From: Cryptomeria japonica
Taxonomy: Eukaryota > Streptophyta > Pinopsida > Cupressales > Cupressaceae
Reading direction: 5' to 3'
Assembly (NCBI RefSeq): GCF_030272615.1
Contig: NC_081406.1
Coordinates: 171,764,361-171,828,360, forward strand
Length of the DNA stretch: 64,000 nt
Shown here: positions 35,001-47,631 of the stretch, piece by piece
How positions within the stretch are numbered: position 1 is the stretch's first letter
Layout: the number at the start of each line of letters is the position of its first letter
The notes under the pieces: model-generated
Database searches by the model: none
What the model was told of the DNA's origin: nothing
The model's input: the letters and a program-made list of their open reading frames with translations, nothing else
Position numbers and translations under genes: made by a program

Positions 35001-35482
35001 AGCTCTCATTCCTCCATTTCATATCCAAGTCTTTAGCATCACACTTATAGGCATTTTACTAAGCATTTTAGTCTCTCTTTGAATAGAAATAATCTAATAA
35101 GCATTTTAGAAGTATTTCTCTTTATCATAATAATCGTATTAAGCTAGTGTATCATGTTAGGATAGTTGTTTTACTAATCCTTTCATCTTATCATCATATA
35201 CGTGCTAGTTTAATTCATGTTTGTTAATATCATGCATATTTAGGATTGCATTCATGTTAGATTGATCAAGCATCCCTCATTCTCATGATTGTCATCCCTA
35301 AGTCAATTTGTTCAGTGTTCTAAGAGAAAAGGCATTGACTTGAGGGATCTTGTGAGATAGAGAACAATGGAACACCCCTTGGGAAGTTGAGCTATTCCAT
35401 ATAGCTCCATAAATTGCACCAAGAGTCTCATTGGTGTGTGGACAAGTCTTGAATTTGTATTTTTTGTTTCATCGCACCACTT

Positions 35483-36954
35483 TGATAGTTCTGATACTTA
35501 ATATACGTACAGATCCAATAGCCAACAAGATGAGAGGGGGGGTGAATCATACAAACTTAATCATCCATAAAAACATCAGATTCAACCTCGGTAACATATA
35601 TATCAGTCATATAACCAAAAACTATCAAACATGCAAACTCAAAAGCATATGAACAATATAAACCTCATAACACCAGATTTAACGTGGAAACCCAAATAGG
35701 GAAAAACCATTGTGGGATTTCGGACCCACTAAGAAATATACTCTTCTAGAGTATGCTCGGTTAAAAGAAAATCCTGTTAAAGATTACAAACACATTGTTA
35801 GATGTGACCCAGTTAAGGGATTTCCCTCAGATCTGTTAGGATCTTCACTTTGTTAGAAGTGACCTTGTCAAAGGATTTCAAACCCTCAATCAGAATGTCA
35901 CCTTGTTAGAGGATTTACATATAAGACTGTTAAGTCCACTCGGTTAAGAGATTTCCTATCACTTTCACAAAATAACAGTAATACAATCTATTTGCAACTT
36001 CACATCTAAAATGCTAAAGCAGATTCCTATTTGTTCAATACAATCTAGACATAGAACTAATCTTGTCTATCTACTCGGCATCAATACTCTGTTATTCTAA
36101 CATGTCTTTAAGCTTTTGTGCTCGGTAATCACTATGTAGCATCCCTATGCATACACTTGCCCGCATACATTGTTTATCAATAGTTTCCTATTTATAAACA
36201 ATCTTCTAACCGCTTAATCTCCTTGATCACATTTCCCATGATCAATCATAGCCATCAGATCTTCAATCTTGTCCAAGTTCATTGTATCTTTCGATCTGAA
36301 AATGTTTTACCCCACCTTGGAACTTGCACATTCACCTTGGAACTTGTGTTAGGGTAATGAGGTTCAATCTGAGCTGTAGATCTTCTTGCCGACTTTCCAT
36401 TGCCTTAGATTCGTTTAACAAACTTCTTTTACGGCTTGCCAATCATTGATCTGCTCCAACTCATCAACTTCTTTCATTAAATATCACATGTAAACATTTA
36501 ATGCATTCTTTTATAGCTTGGTTACAACTCGGTGAATACTAAACTTCACTCGGTACACATCCTGTCTTCATTAACCGATTGTGATAACCTTAGGGTTTAC
36601 CGACTAGGTTCTTTGCTTGATAACATAGTATAGTATTAACCTTTACATTTTACAACATATGTATGATGTTAAAACAATCTAAAACAAGATCTCATCATTG
36701 TCTGACTCGATAGAGTTGCCCATTGAATAACGTATCCCCTTATTCATCATATTCTTTCTTGTGTCTTTACCGACTTCTTTATAATCTTCATATCATATTT
36801 CTTAAGATATGGCAACATCATACTGAATTAGAAAATCAATTTCTTGACATCAATGACAAAATAATAATATCAAGACAGTAAAACATCTTTAATCAGTTAT
36901 GTCCATAATCATCAACAACCTTCTCAATATCCTTATAATGTAATATTGCCAACA
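35483..36954 (-). mobile_element. Solo copia-type LTR inside element B 5' LTR
   Basis: 1,472 bp beginning TGATAGTTCTGA and ending TTGCCAACA, flanked by CACTT at 35478-35482 and CACTT at 36955-36959. It carries GATGAGAGGGGGGG and other blocks (AACCCAAATAGG, AAAAACCA) shared with the copia LTRs at 23403 and 29366, in the same orientation, so it is a related family on the minus strand. No internal region. Removing it and one CACTT joins the LTR exactly as in the 3' copy. Confidence 0.92.
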
Positions 36955-36975
36955 CACTTTTCCCGCACACATTTC

Positions 36976-36993
36976 TAGCACCCGTCGTGGGGC
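36976..36993 (+). other. Element B primer-site remnant
   Basis: TAGCACCCGTCGTGGGGC, four bases after the LTR end. Tat-type elements commonly have TGGCGCC...GTGGGG here. The differences (TGG to TAG, GCGC to GCAC) fit C-to-T change at methylated sites. The tRNA is not assigned. Confidence 0.55.
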
Positions 36994-37059
36994 ATAACCC
37001 CATTTATCAAATCATTTTTGATGCAGGACTAACTTTGTAGGTACGCGAAAAACTTGAAT

Positions 37060-37315
37060 TGGCGCGTATGTACCATCCTTTAGCGCATCCGGTCTATCCT
37101 TTGGTGCATCCCGCTCATTGTTTAGCGCTTTAGGACCATCATTTAGCATGTCCCATAGTAAACTTAGCACATAGCATTTCTTCTATTTCATGTAGGTCTC
37201 AGCGCTTTAAAACATCAATGCAGCACATCCATGCAACAGTGTAGCATGTTCGGATTATCAGTTAGCGCATTTGTACCATCCTTTAGCGCATCTAGTCTGT
37301 AGATTAGCGCATAAA
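37060..37315 (+). repeat. Cluster 1 of TTTAGCGCATC-like words
   Basis: The core TAGCGCAT and close variants (TAGCGCTT, TAGCATGT, TAGCACAT) recur about every 20-35 bp, often as CATCCTTTAGCGCATC. Irregular spacing, so not a simple tandem array. Confidence 0.75.
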
Positions 37316-38814
37316 AGACACAAAGAGAAAAACAAAATTGTAACAGAGATAGAAAAATAGGCTTGTAGAAGTCCACCTTGAAATTATGTTTTCTAACTAG
37401 TTTTTATATTGCAGGTAACTAACGTTTGTTTGCAGGATCGGGAGATTTTTTTTGCTAAGTTTAGGCTTGTGATAAAAAAAAATATTTTCTAACTTGGTTT
37501 AGTTATTTAAAGTTTTGTTCATTTCCTCATTAAGTAAAATTGAACTCATTTTCTTTTGGGTAACTTAAAAAGAACAACAAACAAAAACTTACCTTGGTTT
37601 CATAGGAAGAGAAAACACTTTGTTTTGGGGGGCTTTAAAAAGAACAAAACAAACTTTATTTATACAAAGTCTTAAAAATAACCTCACCATCCTTTGGTGT
37701 CTAAAAAGATCCATTACATTTCCTTGCATAACTTAAAGAACCTCACTTGTTTTCAAGTTCTAGATAAAAGAAAAAGAGGGAAATTCTTCCCCTATCAAAT
37801 TCATTTTGTTGACCATATCAAAGAATTTGCTTTTTTGATCAGGATTTCATTACTTAGCTAAAAACATCACTGATTTGGGAGTTAAAAAGAACACCATGCC
37901 TTTTTGGAGCAACATCTCCCAATAGACATAGCAAACAACTGAATTGTAAGATTAAAAAGAATCATTTTGTGCCTTGTCTCGAAAGTGAAAGGTATATGTT
38001 CTCCCCTTAACCGGGTGACCAAAAAGCCAAACCACTCTTATGTTTTTTGTATTTCAAGCATTTACATCCTTTAGTAGGCCTTCCCTCCCGAGTTTCTCTT
38101 AGAGCACCATTCAAATGGTCGGTGAGAGGGGAACGACCTAAGTGGGAAATGGCTTTATCGCCAAGTTTTCCAACCCACTATAATCAAAAGTGGAGGGTGG
38201 CAAAAGTCCCTTCAATGGTTTTTCTCAATGATTAGCCTTCCCCCATTATTTTTATGATACATAAAGCCTTTGTTCTAAAGGTTGGGAAGCCTCCCGAGGG
38301 AGTTTATCACTGAAGACCGAACAGGAAGCTTGATTACGAACTTTAGAAATAGAAACCTTGTGCTGAGTCAGTATCCAAACATCCTCAATATCATAGTGCA
38401 AGGGTGGGGAAGAATCTTCCCCCAAGATTACTCACCATATATCTCCCAAGATAGCTACCCAATTATGAAGCAATTGACTTTGGATTAATTTCAGGCAAAA
38501 GGCAAAAAAATGGGTGCCCCCTAGGGGGTGACACGGCTATTTGAGCTGACGGAGTATCGAGACTAGTGGGCTATGGTATTGTTGATGACCTTTGAATAAA
38601 GAGTTTATCTGAATTTTCTTATTTGTATCCAAACTTGTGAAAATATTGGGGATTTGAACACATCCTCGCAAAACATACACTCTTTGTTTAGAATAGGCAA
38701 AAAATGGTTCTTTTCCATGTTGTGTTTGCATTTTATACTTTAGAAACTCATCCATTCAAGTTAAATAAGTGTTGAAAATTTTCCAGAAAACCAAAAACAG
38801 AACAAACAGAGTAG

Positions 38815-39190
38815 TTTAGCGCATAAGAGCAATATCCTAGCGCATCTGAGTCAAACTTTAGCACATCAATGCTAAAACTTAGCGCAGTCATCTTCAAAAA
38901 TAGTGCATAGCATTCTGAACATTTGGAAACTTTTCACTAGCGCTCTTAGGCACCATATTAGCATGTCGAAACATTAGCCTAGCGCATTGGGGTTACACTA
39001 TAGTACTCTGAGTCCAAGCATTAGCACTTTTTGAGAACATATTAGTGTGTAACCATTCCTGTCATAAGCAAAATTTAAAACTTTGGTTTACCTCGTAGCA
39101 CAGGTAGCTTAGCGCATTGGTAGTTTCAAATAGCACATCTAAGGCAAACTTTAGCGCATCCAGTCTATGTTTTAGCGCATAGGTAAAACT
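38815..39190 (+). repeat. Cluster 2 of TAGCGCAT-like words
   Basis: More than ten TAGCGCAT-type words with variants such as TAGCACAT and TAGCATGT, in the same orientation as cluster 1 and about 1.5 kb downstream of it. Confidence 0.75.
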
Positions 39191-40082
39191 GAGAAAAACA
39201 AAGGCAACTGAACATTCTTGAAAAATTTAACATCAATTCTGAATACCCTTTTGGATCTTCAGTCAACCTCATCAAGAAAAACTTGAATCAAAACACCAAA
39301 AAGTATTCCAAACAATCAAACAAGTCATTCTTAGAACAACAGCTGTCAAAATTCAAAAGTAGCTAAGGATAACACTTTTTCCTATCAAAATCGGGTAACA
39401 TCATCACATTGATCAAAAGGTCCGCCAATTAACGGATTCCATCATTAAAACATGCCTAGTTTAAACATAAGTTGTCAAATCGAGTTTCCATATCGAGAAA
39501 GCTCTTATTCCATATCATTTGATGCACTTTGTCTTGGGGGGGCATCTAAACCTTCATTTGATAAAGTAGGCTTAAGTTTTCAAATAAAGTATCGTAATCC
39601 AACCAAATGAAAAGGAAACCATTGATCAATCATGTATGACCACTCCTCATATTTTGAGAATAAAAAGTCTTCATCACAAAACTAAGTTGAAGAAATGACA
39701 ACTCAGTTCTCAGAAACTTGCCAAACGGAATAGATTTCTCTACATCAATTGTCAACTCTTCAAATCACATCGCACCTTTCTTTGTCATATACGCTTATAT
39801 CTTCAAGGCTAGTCAAATGAATTTGATGAAGAACCATTGAGAAGTAGAGCCATTTGCCAAAAATCAACATTCAGTTAACGCTTAAATCGTGGAGGAAAGA
39901 TCAACCCAACTTTCTTCCCAAAATTTTGCATCACTTATAGCATAGCTCGATTTGAACCACCCACCCCCAAACAATAAGAAGAATAGGAGTTTGTCCCCTT
40001 TATCATGGAAATTTTCTATTAGATTCCCATTTTCACTCGCTCTCAACGAAACGAGCAAAGTGAACCACAACCAGAGTCTAGT

Positions 40083-41720
40083 ATGGGTCAAAGATTATCA
40101 AATCCTTTCAAGTATCCAAATCCAGAGGAAACGGAGATTACTAAGGAGCTCCTACAAGAATGTCAAGAAAGCACCTCATTCCAAAAACTTATGGAAAGAC
40201 TCATAGAAGCTGACAAACAAAAATACATGATCATGCTAACAAGCAAGGGAGTTAGGATTCTGAAAGACTTTGACACTAAAATCTTTAGGACAAGGTCTCA
40301 AAATTATACTTATCAAGAACAATAGAGAGAAGAGGAAATATGTGAACCTAAGCAAAACATACCTGAACAACATAACATACTAGAACACATCCATGCCCAA
40401 ACTAGGGATAACGAAAGGGAAGTACCCTTCCCTCAACAAACAAATGCACCCATGGTTGCTCTTAAACAAAAAATGCAAATGTTGCAAAGGCAAATGTAGG
40501 ACATGCAACAGAGGAAAATAGTACGGTATTCCTTAAACAAAATTTGTCCTTACCCCTTTGGCAGAAAATTGAACATGATACCTTTTCCCCTGAATTCAGA
40601 CATACCCAAATATGACAAATATGATGGTAAGAGTGATCCTCGCGATCATGTTCGGGAGTTTTGCACCATGAGTCTTGAATTTTCCAATGATGACACCTAT
40701 TTGATGAGGCTATTTCCAAGAAGCATGGGAGGACAAACAATGGAGTGGTTATCCAAACTTACACCTCCTGTCAGATCCTTTGATGAGTTGGTCAATAAGT
40801 TTATCACTCAATATTCCTACAATATTCAACACGCAATCACCATGCTAGATGTATGTAATACCAAACAGAAAAACAATGAAACATTCATGGTGTTTCTTCA
40901 ATGTTGGAGATGGATGGTTTCGAGATATCATCAAGATGTGCCCGAAAAGGAAAAGATGGAGATTTTCATTGACAATCTTAATAGTGAGATGAGTTACATA
41001 CTCAAGCTCCAATGCATACCATATTTTGCCAAGTTGATCAAAAATGGAATCCAAGTAGAGGAGGCATGTATTAAGAAAGGAACATTAAAGTTCTTCAAAG
41101 AAGGAGATAATTCATCCAATTCTCATTTTAACAACCAAAACAACAACAATACCTTAGACAAATCCAGATTCTAGACCATAAACAAAAACATTGTTAATGA
41201 GGGAGGAACTGATGCTAATGATATGAAGTCCAAACAACCAATATTGGCTTTATCAGGTAATCCTCAAGCTACCAAAAATCAAAAGGGTGCTAACCAAGGC
41301 ACTACCACTTATCTGTCAAATGCCAATTCGGGACCTTCAAATACAAACAACACCAACAATACCCAAAGCAATAGCACAAATCAAGGACCTAATCTAAATC
41401 AAAGGGGTAACACCAACAATTTTCCAAATAAACACATTTACACACCGTTGGGGCAATCCTTAGAATCAGCATTCCAAGAACTCCTAGCAAACAAGATTAT
41501 CACATTACCAACTATAAACAACTTTCAACCCTAGGTCAAACCACCTTGGTGGAATGACTTGCACTTCTATGATTTTCACCGAAACAAAGGACATCAAACA
41601 AATGACTGCATGAGGATTAAAAATATTGTTCAAGACATGATTGATAGAGGTGATTTAATGGTCGATGGTCTCAAGAAAAATGGTGATAATGATGCCATTA
41701 AAAATCCTCTTCAAAGTTAC
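40083..41720 (+). pseudogene. Element B gag
   Basis: Begins MGQRLSNPFKYPNPEETE at 40083, with a TAG at 40323. It continues in the same frame through an acidic/Gln-rich stretch to another TAG at 40497, then the gag core 40503-41174 (IPKYDKYDGKSDPRDHV, FPRSMGGQTMEWL, FDELVNKFITQYSY, GIQVEEACIKKG). A TAG follows, then an Asn/Gln-rich spacer (41223-41534) and a knuckle-like segment HFYDFHRNKGHQTNDC at about 41560-41610. At 41720 the frame is interrupted by a solo LTR and resumes in phase at 43235. Capsid and nucleocapsid in intact relatives. Confidence 0.88.
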
Positions 41721-43234
41721 TGTAGCGTAAGAATTAGGATTCATCACAAGACAAGCAGATCAATCAAAACATTAAACATGATAGCTCAATCAAAGAAATA
41801 CTCATTGCAATGAACCTAATCACAATGCACATTCAATAGAGGTATGAAAATGAAGCATTCAAAAGGAAACATTATGCAAACCAGATTCAAGATTGAATAC
41901 TCCTTCCATGCGGCTCCATTGTTGTTCTTTCCTCTTCAATAGTTTTGTGGATCTCACCTACAATTGCTCTCACAATTGAAAGCAAAAAGCTCAAGAGTAC
42001 TAGAACTAAAATTTGATAGTTTGACAGCAATTCGGATTTCAAGAAGTAATTGAAGGGGGTGATTGAAGAAAAATTATCCAATTTATAGAGAAATTGGAGA
42101 AGTGACAAAATTGGCATGATGCAATTCAAATGGAAATTGCAAATCAATATGTCAATTATGACAAATTATGCACTTTCCATGCACAATTTGATTGATTGAT
42201 TATGACACATTTCATGTCAAAATTGATTGATTAATCAATTATGACAATTTCATGACAAATTGAAATGCCACTCCCATAGAATTAGGAGATGAATTAGGAG
42301 GGAAAAGGAATTAGAAATTTGAAAATTAGCAAAATGAAATTGATGAAAATTAGGAATTAGAAATTGAAAGAAATTAGAAATTAGGATTTAGTGAATTAAT
42401 TAATAATTTTTCATTTATTAATCAATTCACAAAGAGGAATAATTAGCCAATTAAATAAAGATTTAATTGCAATGAGAAGACTTAGGATAAATAAGTAATT
42501 TATTTAATCCTAGAGGAAGAAATGACAAATTAGGTTAAATGATTAAATCATAAAACCCTAGAAGGTGAATTAGCAATGCGAGAATGACAATTAGGCCTAT
42601 AATTGACTTGATCATGATTTGATTTGATAAATGACCAATGCGACAGACAATTTGATTGAGAAAATGCGCCAATTGACGAGGAACAATGACAAATTGATCC
42701 AAATTGACATAATTGAGACAAACAATGATCGATGACAAATCGGTGGCAAAATGACAAGGTTGACCAAATAGATTGCAAGATGACATAATTGGAAATGACC
42801 ACGATCGATGACAAATCGGTCGCAAAATGACAAGATTGAAGAGAGGACAAAACCCTAATTAGGATTGACGATGTCCAAAATGATAAGATTGATGATAAAA
42901 TTGATAAAAGAACAATGATTGATAAGAGGACAACGATCGATGACAAATCGATCGCAAGATTGACAGGATTGAAGGATTGATGACAAACGAATACACACAT
43001 TGATGCGACAGGATAAAATTGATCAAAATCATGACTGGATAATGTTGTCGAGAAGACCAAATTTGAGGACGAGATGATTGAAGAAAGTAGAAGAATGACT
43101 CGATGTTCGCAAATGATAAAGACCAAGTGCGTGACATAGGAGAAATGTTAATATGACGCAAAAACCTAAAATGAGGCAATGCGCAAATGTTAAAGTATGA
43201 CCTCGCAAGCGTTGACCATTTTTGGGTGTCTACA
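41721..43234. mobile_element. Solo LTR inside element B gag-protease frame
   Basis: 1,514 bp, TGTAGCGTAAGA... to ...GGGTGTCTACA, with GTTAC at 41716-41720 and again at 43235-43239. AT-rich, with ATGACAAATCG-type repeats and no coding capacity. Discounting it and one GTTAC leaves the element B frame in phase across the site. The parent family is not identified, so orientation is not assigned. Confidence 0.9.
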
Positions 43235-44433
43235 GTTACAACAAGGATGAATCTTCATCATCAAACGATACCAGAGGAGCTCGCATAAATCACGTATACA
43301 ATAACACCATCAATTATATATCGAGAGATGACAATCAAGTAAATGTCATTAAAATCAAAGACAAACATGAACATGAATCGATTAATGTAACCACTAGAGC
43401 TCAAAAATATGTCTTGAAAGGGCATACATCAACATCAACCACTATTCCAAAGACTCAATATGATTTGGTAAGTCAACTGCACAAAACCCCTGCTCAAATA
43501 TCCATACTCGAGTTACTCAAACTTTCACCAAAACATAAAGACATCCTGGAACAAGCACTAGTGGAAACAAATGTACCTCAAGATCTGGATATTGACAAAT
43601 TTCAAGCCATGGTGGCTCACATGATAGGGCCTCATAATCTCACCTTTTCTGAGCATGATAATATCTCGTTAAGCCATCTACATAATACTCCTCTTCACAT
43701 TGAAGTCTTAGTCTACAAGCATCGAGTTAAAAGAGTATTAATAGATGGAGGAGTTGGGCTCAATATATGTACCTTAAAACTTATTCATTCATTAGGCTTC
43801 TCTGAACAACTTATTGATCCATAAAAAAAGATCATCATCAAAGAATATGATGATGAAGAGATATCATCCAAGGGAATAGTAATATTACCTATTCAGGTAG
43901 GACCGATACAAAGGGACACTATGTGCCAAGTCTTAGACATAGACGTGGCATACAACATTTTATTGGGTCATCCTTGGATACATGAAATGCAAGCGGTACC
44001 ATCAACTTACCACCAGTGTGTCAAATTCCCATATAATGGGCAGGATATTTCTATATCAGCAGATAATAATCCCTTTCAACATTGCAATGCTATGGAGGCA
44101 GCCCAAGATAGCTTGGTTCCACATAACAGGGAAGCTCAAACTTCCTCAGCACCAAATCATCATCAAGAAAAGCTCAAATCTTTATCCATGGATTTCAAAC
44201 AAAAGATGAAAATCAAAGAGAAAGGCATGGGAAAATATTCTTTCGAACCCATGTGTCTAACCAAAATACTAGCATCACCAAAATCCTATGGAAAACCTTA
44301 TGCATCAACACAACAAGCAACACAACCCACCACCAAATTTGATGGCAAGTTCATTCAATTGGGTACACTCACACATGAATCAGAAGAGAAAGACATCCTT
44401 AGTTGGCTATACAAGGATGAGGAAGAAGTCTGA
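43235..44433 (+). pseudogene. Element B protease region
   Basis: Downstream of a Ser/Asn-rich linker and a helical segment (HKTPAQISILELLKLSPKH), the retropepsin motif appears at about 43732-43790 (RVLIDGGVGLNICTLKL; DGG in place of DSG, normal for this group). It continues DIDVAYNILLGHPWIHEM and STYHQCVKFPYNGQ. A TAA at 43822 splits the domain; a second open part runs 43921-44433. Cleaves the polyprotein in intact relatives. Confidence 0.87.
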
Positions 44434-45558
44434 GCTGCTACTCTGGAGGTAGCTATACCAACACAACAGTATGGAAAAGGATTCCTGATCATGCAACAGA
44501 TGGGATACAATGGCAAAGGACCTATAGGAAAATGTCAAGAAGGTATTACAGAACCATTGAACCCTCCTTCATAGTATTCTAGGGACAAAAAATGATTGGG
44601 ATATGGACACAACCTACCCCCAAGACAAAAGAAGAACAAATATCAAAAACCTTAGTGGAAAGCAAAGAAGAAATACAATGATGACTCATGGCAAGAGGCA
44701 CTACATGAAGCAACTGAAACAATTAGGAAAGAGCGAGAACACCAAGAAAAAGAGAAACAACAAGATAAGTTGACCATTCAAAGAGAAGAAGCATCTTATA
44801 CAGAAGTACACCACGTTCAGGAACCTGTCCCAAACAATGCAGAATCACCCCCTGAAGAAATCACTACTCCCAAAGGAGAGACACTATATGAACAAATGCA
44901 AAGAGTACAAGAAGGTTCTGATACGAAATCAGAGAAAACTATCAGACTGGTATCAATTATCAAGGATCTCTTTTCACCTTACAACATACCTATCAGTAGC
45001 ACTGAAAGACTTTGGAACAATACTTCTGAAACATATTATAATGACTATGAATGGGTCAGTTGTTCAAATGTTACTGAAGATATTCCTAAGAGTACTATTC
45101 ATACACCCCTTTCTCAAGAAGGACAAGGCACGAAGTCTAGACTGCTTGAATTTGGTCCACAACATATCTACAAAGCCAAATAAAATGAGCAGCGGCACTA
45201 CGAGCAAGTCTACATGGAAGATGATACCATCGAAGACCTCGACAATATCATTAACTTGTCTAATATCCCAGAAAACCTTAACAATTCCTCTATCATGACA
45301 CTTACTGTAGCCGACCTTGACCCACCCAATGACTCTTTACCACTCATATTTCCTGATCCCATAGACTGGGATGAACCTAAGCACCATGACTTACCCATAT
45401 TTCAAGATGGTGAATCCATTATCCATTACCTATATATAGTCAATCCGGAAACAGACTCTTCCAGCAAACAAAATAGCGATATCTACAATCAGGAGGGTGC
45501 CAAGTCTCTCAGTCACAAAAGTGAAAGAAATAAAAGATTTAATGTTGAAAACTAGTCA
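44434..45558 (+). pseudogene. Element B G-patch-like segment and linker to RT
   Basis: At 44474-44560 the frame reads MQQMGYNGKGPIGKCQEG, a degraded G-patch in the same place as in element A. Then a Gln/Glu/Lys-rich spacer (44770-45183) and 45214-45555 with LPLIFPDPIDWDEP, the IDWD motif also present in element A. Stops after 44433, around 44570 and at 45181. No enzyme motif; a flexible linker is likely. Confidence 0.7.
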
Positions 45559-47150
45559 ATGGCAGCACTAGATCACAAAAAAGTCAAAATAAAGGACCCA
45601 TCTGAGGGTGAAAACCTTTTTAAGGAACCTAAGGATGGGAGACTTGACACTCTTCTTGAACACTATCAGGAGCGATCACCTATATTGATTGAGCCCACTC
45701 AATCAATCAACATTGGTACAGAAGAAGCAGCTAAAAACATACACCTAGCAAAATCTCTAACCGAAGAAGAAAAACCAAGGTTTATCAGATTCTTCAAAGA
45801 AAAGCAAATCAACTTTGCTTGGTCCTATGCAAATATGCTCGGGATAGATCCACACTTAATCATGCATCATTTATCTGTTGCTCCAAGAGCTAAGCCAGTC
45901 AAGCAAAAATTAAGAAAGATGAATCTGCATGTAGCATTAATGGTCAAAGTTGAACTAAAGAAGTTATTAGACGTCAGATTTATTCGACTTATAGACTATG
46001 CTGAATTGATTTCAAACATTGTGCCAGTTTCAAAACCAGATAGAAGCATTAGGGTATGCACATATTTTAGAGATGTTAACAAAGCCTATCCAAAGGATGA
46101 CTTTCCTTTGCCCAGCATCGACATAATTGTAGACTTCACAGTAGGCCATGCAATGCTATCATTAATGGATGGTTTTTCTAGCTATAATCAAATCAAAATA
46201 GCTCCAGAGGATCAATATAAAATGGCATTCACCTCTCCTTGGGGAACATATTGTTGGAATGTCATGTCTTTTGGCTTAAAGAATGCTGGGGCAACTTATC
46301 AAAGAGTAATGATGAAAATATTTCATGATATGATGCAAACATTCATGGAGGACTATGTGGATGATTTACTAGCTAAGTCATTTACCCGAGCAGAACATCT
46401 AGGCATATTAGAGAAAATATTTGAAATATTGGAGAAATTTTAAGTTAGGCTCAACCCTAAGAAGTGTGTCTTCGGGGTAACATCAGGTAAATTATTAGGC
46501 TACATTATATCAGCAAAGGGCATTGAAGTAGATCCAGCGAAGGTATGGGCCATCATGGAGATGCCACCTCCCAAGAACATTAGCCAACTCAGATCTCTAC
46601 AAGGATGGCTCCAGTCAATCAGGCGAGTCATCACCCAACTAGCAGATAAAAGTCTACCATTCAATCATTTACTACATAAGAATATACCATTCAAATTGGA
46701 AGCCAAATGTGCAGAATTGTTCTATCAAATCAAGAAATATCTAATGAACCCACTATTTTTGGTACCACCAATAGTAGGAAAGTCGCTCATCCTTTACGTA
46801 TCAACAATGGACATGTCATTGGGGGAACTGTTAGCACAAGAAGATCAAGAAGGCAAGGAATGAGATATTTATTACATCAGCAGGACATTAAATGGCTATG
46901 AGCTCAATTACACATTCATTGAGAAGGCTTGCTTAGTTGTAGTCTTCACTTCTCAAAAGTTTTGACATTACATTCTATCTTGCACAATCAAGCTAGTAGA
47001 AAAAATTGATCCTCTCAAGTATTTACTCAACAAAGCAGCTCTCACAAGCAAACTAGCTAAATGGGTCATGATTCTTAGTGAATTTGATATCCACTACACA
47101 GAGCATTGAGCTATCAAGGGACAAGTAATTACAGATCAATTAGTTGAAGC
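45559..47150 (+). pseudogene. Element B reverse transcriptase and first RNase H
   Basis: RT from about 45860 (HHLSVAPRAKPVKQKLRKM), ISNIVPVSKPDRSIRVC, DDFPLPSIDIIVD, LMDGFSSYNQIKIAPEDQ, WGTYCWNVMSFGLKNAGATY and catalytic YVDDLL at about 46355-46370: a well-kept Ty3/gypsy RT. A TAA at 46441 is followed by RLNPKKCVFGV and the connection region (DPAKVWAIMEMPPPKNISQL). The RNase H (46555-47100) is degraded: LILYVSTMDMSLG where Asp-containing contexts are usual, with stops at 46861, 46963 and 47107. Copies RNA into cDNA in intact relatives. Confidence 0.92.
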
Positions 47151-47631
47151 ACCACTACCAGATAAGAAACCAATGGAGGTCGAATTTCCAAATAGGGATG
47201 TCTTTACTGTCACCACCAAGCAATGGAACCTGTACTTTGATGGTTCCTATACTCAACATGGCTCAGGTGTCGGCATCTTGTTTGTCACTCTTGAAGGACA
47301 CACCATACCCCAATCATATCAACTCATGTTTCCATCCACAAATAACATTGCCGAGTATGAGGCATTGGTCACAGGAATTAAAATGGTCATGGAATGAAGA
47401 ATCACGGAACTAAAATTCTATGGAGATTCCCAACTGGTCATAAATCAGATCAACAATGAATATCAGACAAAGGATGACAAGTTGTTATCATACAAAAGAA
47501 TGGTGGATAAATAGTATTTTATACACATCACCTTCAAGAAAATACCAAGGTTGGACAATAGAGAAACCGATGCAATGGCTACTATCACTTCACTGCTACA
47601 AATTCCAGAGCAACCAATTTGTTAAGAGTTT
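47151..47631 (+). pseudogene. Element B archaeal-type RNase H
   Basis: 47173-47397 encodes WNLYFDGSYTQHGSGVGILF (first Asp in FDG), then NIAEYEALVTGIKM (Glu), a TGA at 47395, and FYGDSQLVINQI (third Asp) in the same frame. This second, host-acquired type RNase H is a known mark of the Tat lineage. All three acidic contexts are visible; only stops (47395, 47512) break it. Confidence 0.85.

Larger units (their letters stand above)
34086..36971 (+). repeat. Element B 5' LTR (interrupted)
   Basis: LTR parts 34086-35482 and 36960-36971, about 1.4 kb in total once the inserted solo LTR is removed. Very AT-rich first 350 bp (TTTAATTAAAT words). Closely matches 58043-59142 of the 3' LTR. The first base is A where the 3' LTR has T (AGTAGACA versus TGTAGACA). 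Confidence 0.92.
36994..40082 (+). other. Element B leader, non-coding
   Basis: 3.1 kb between primer site and gag start with no recognisable domain. Frames at 38047-38235 and 38282-38488 show no family motif. It holds two clusters of TAGCGCAT-like words, listed separately. A long leader is normal for this group. Confidence 0.7.

Noticed and set aside
38047-38488. Two plus-strand frames in the element B leader as a possible extra ORF
   Set aside because: No motif, different context from gag, and stops between; the leader is long and non-coding in this group.
42535-43179. Several overlapping minus-strand frames suggesting a small gene
   Set aside because: They lie wholly in the solo LTR 41721-43234 and reflect its GACA/ATTG-rich repeats.
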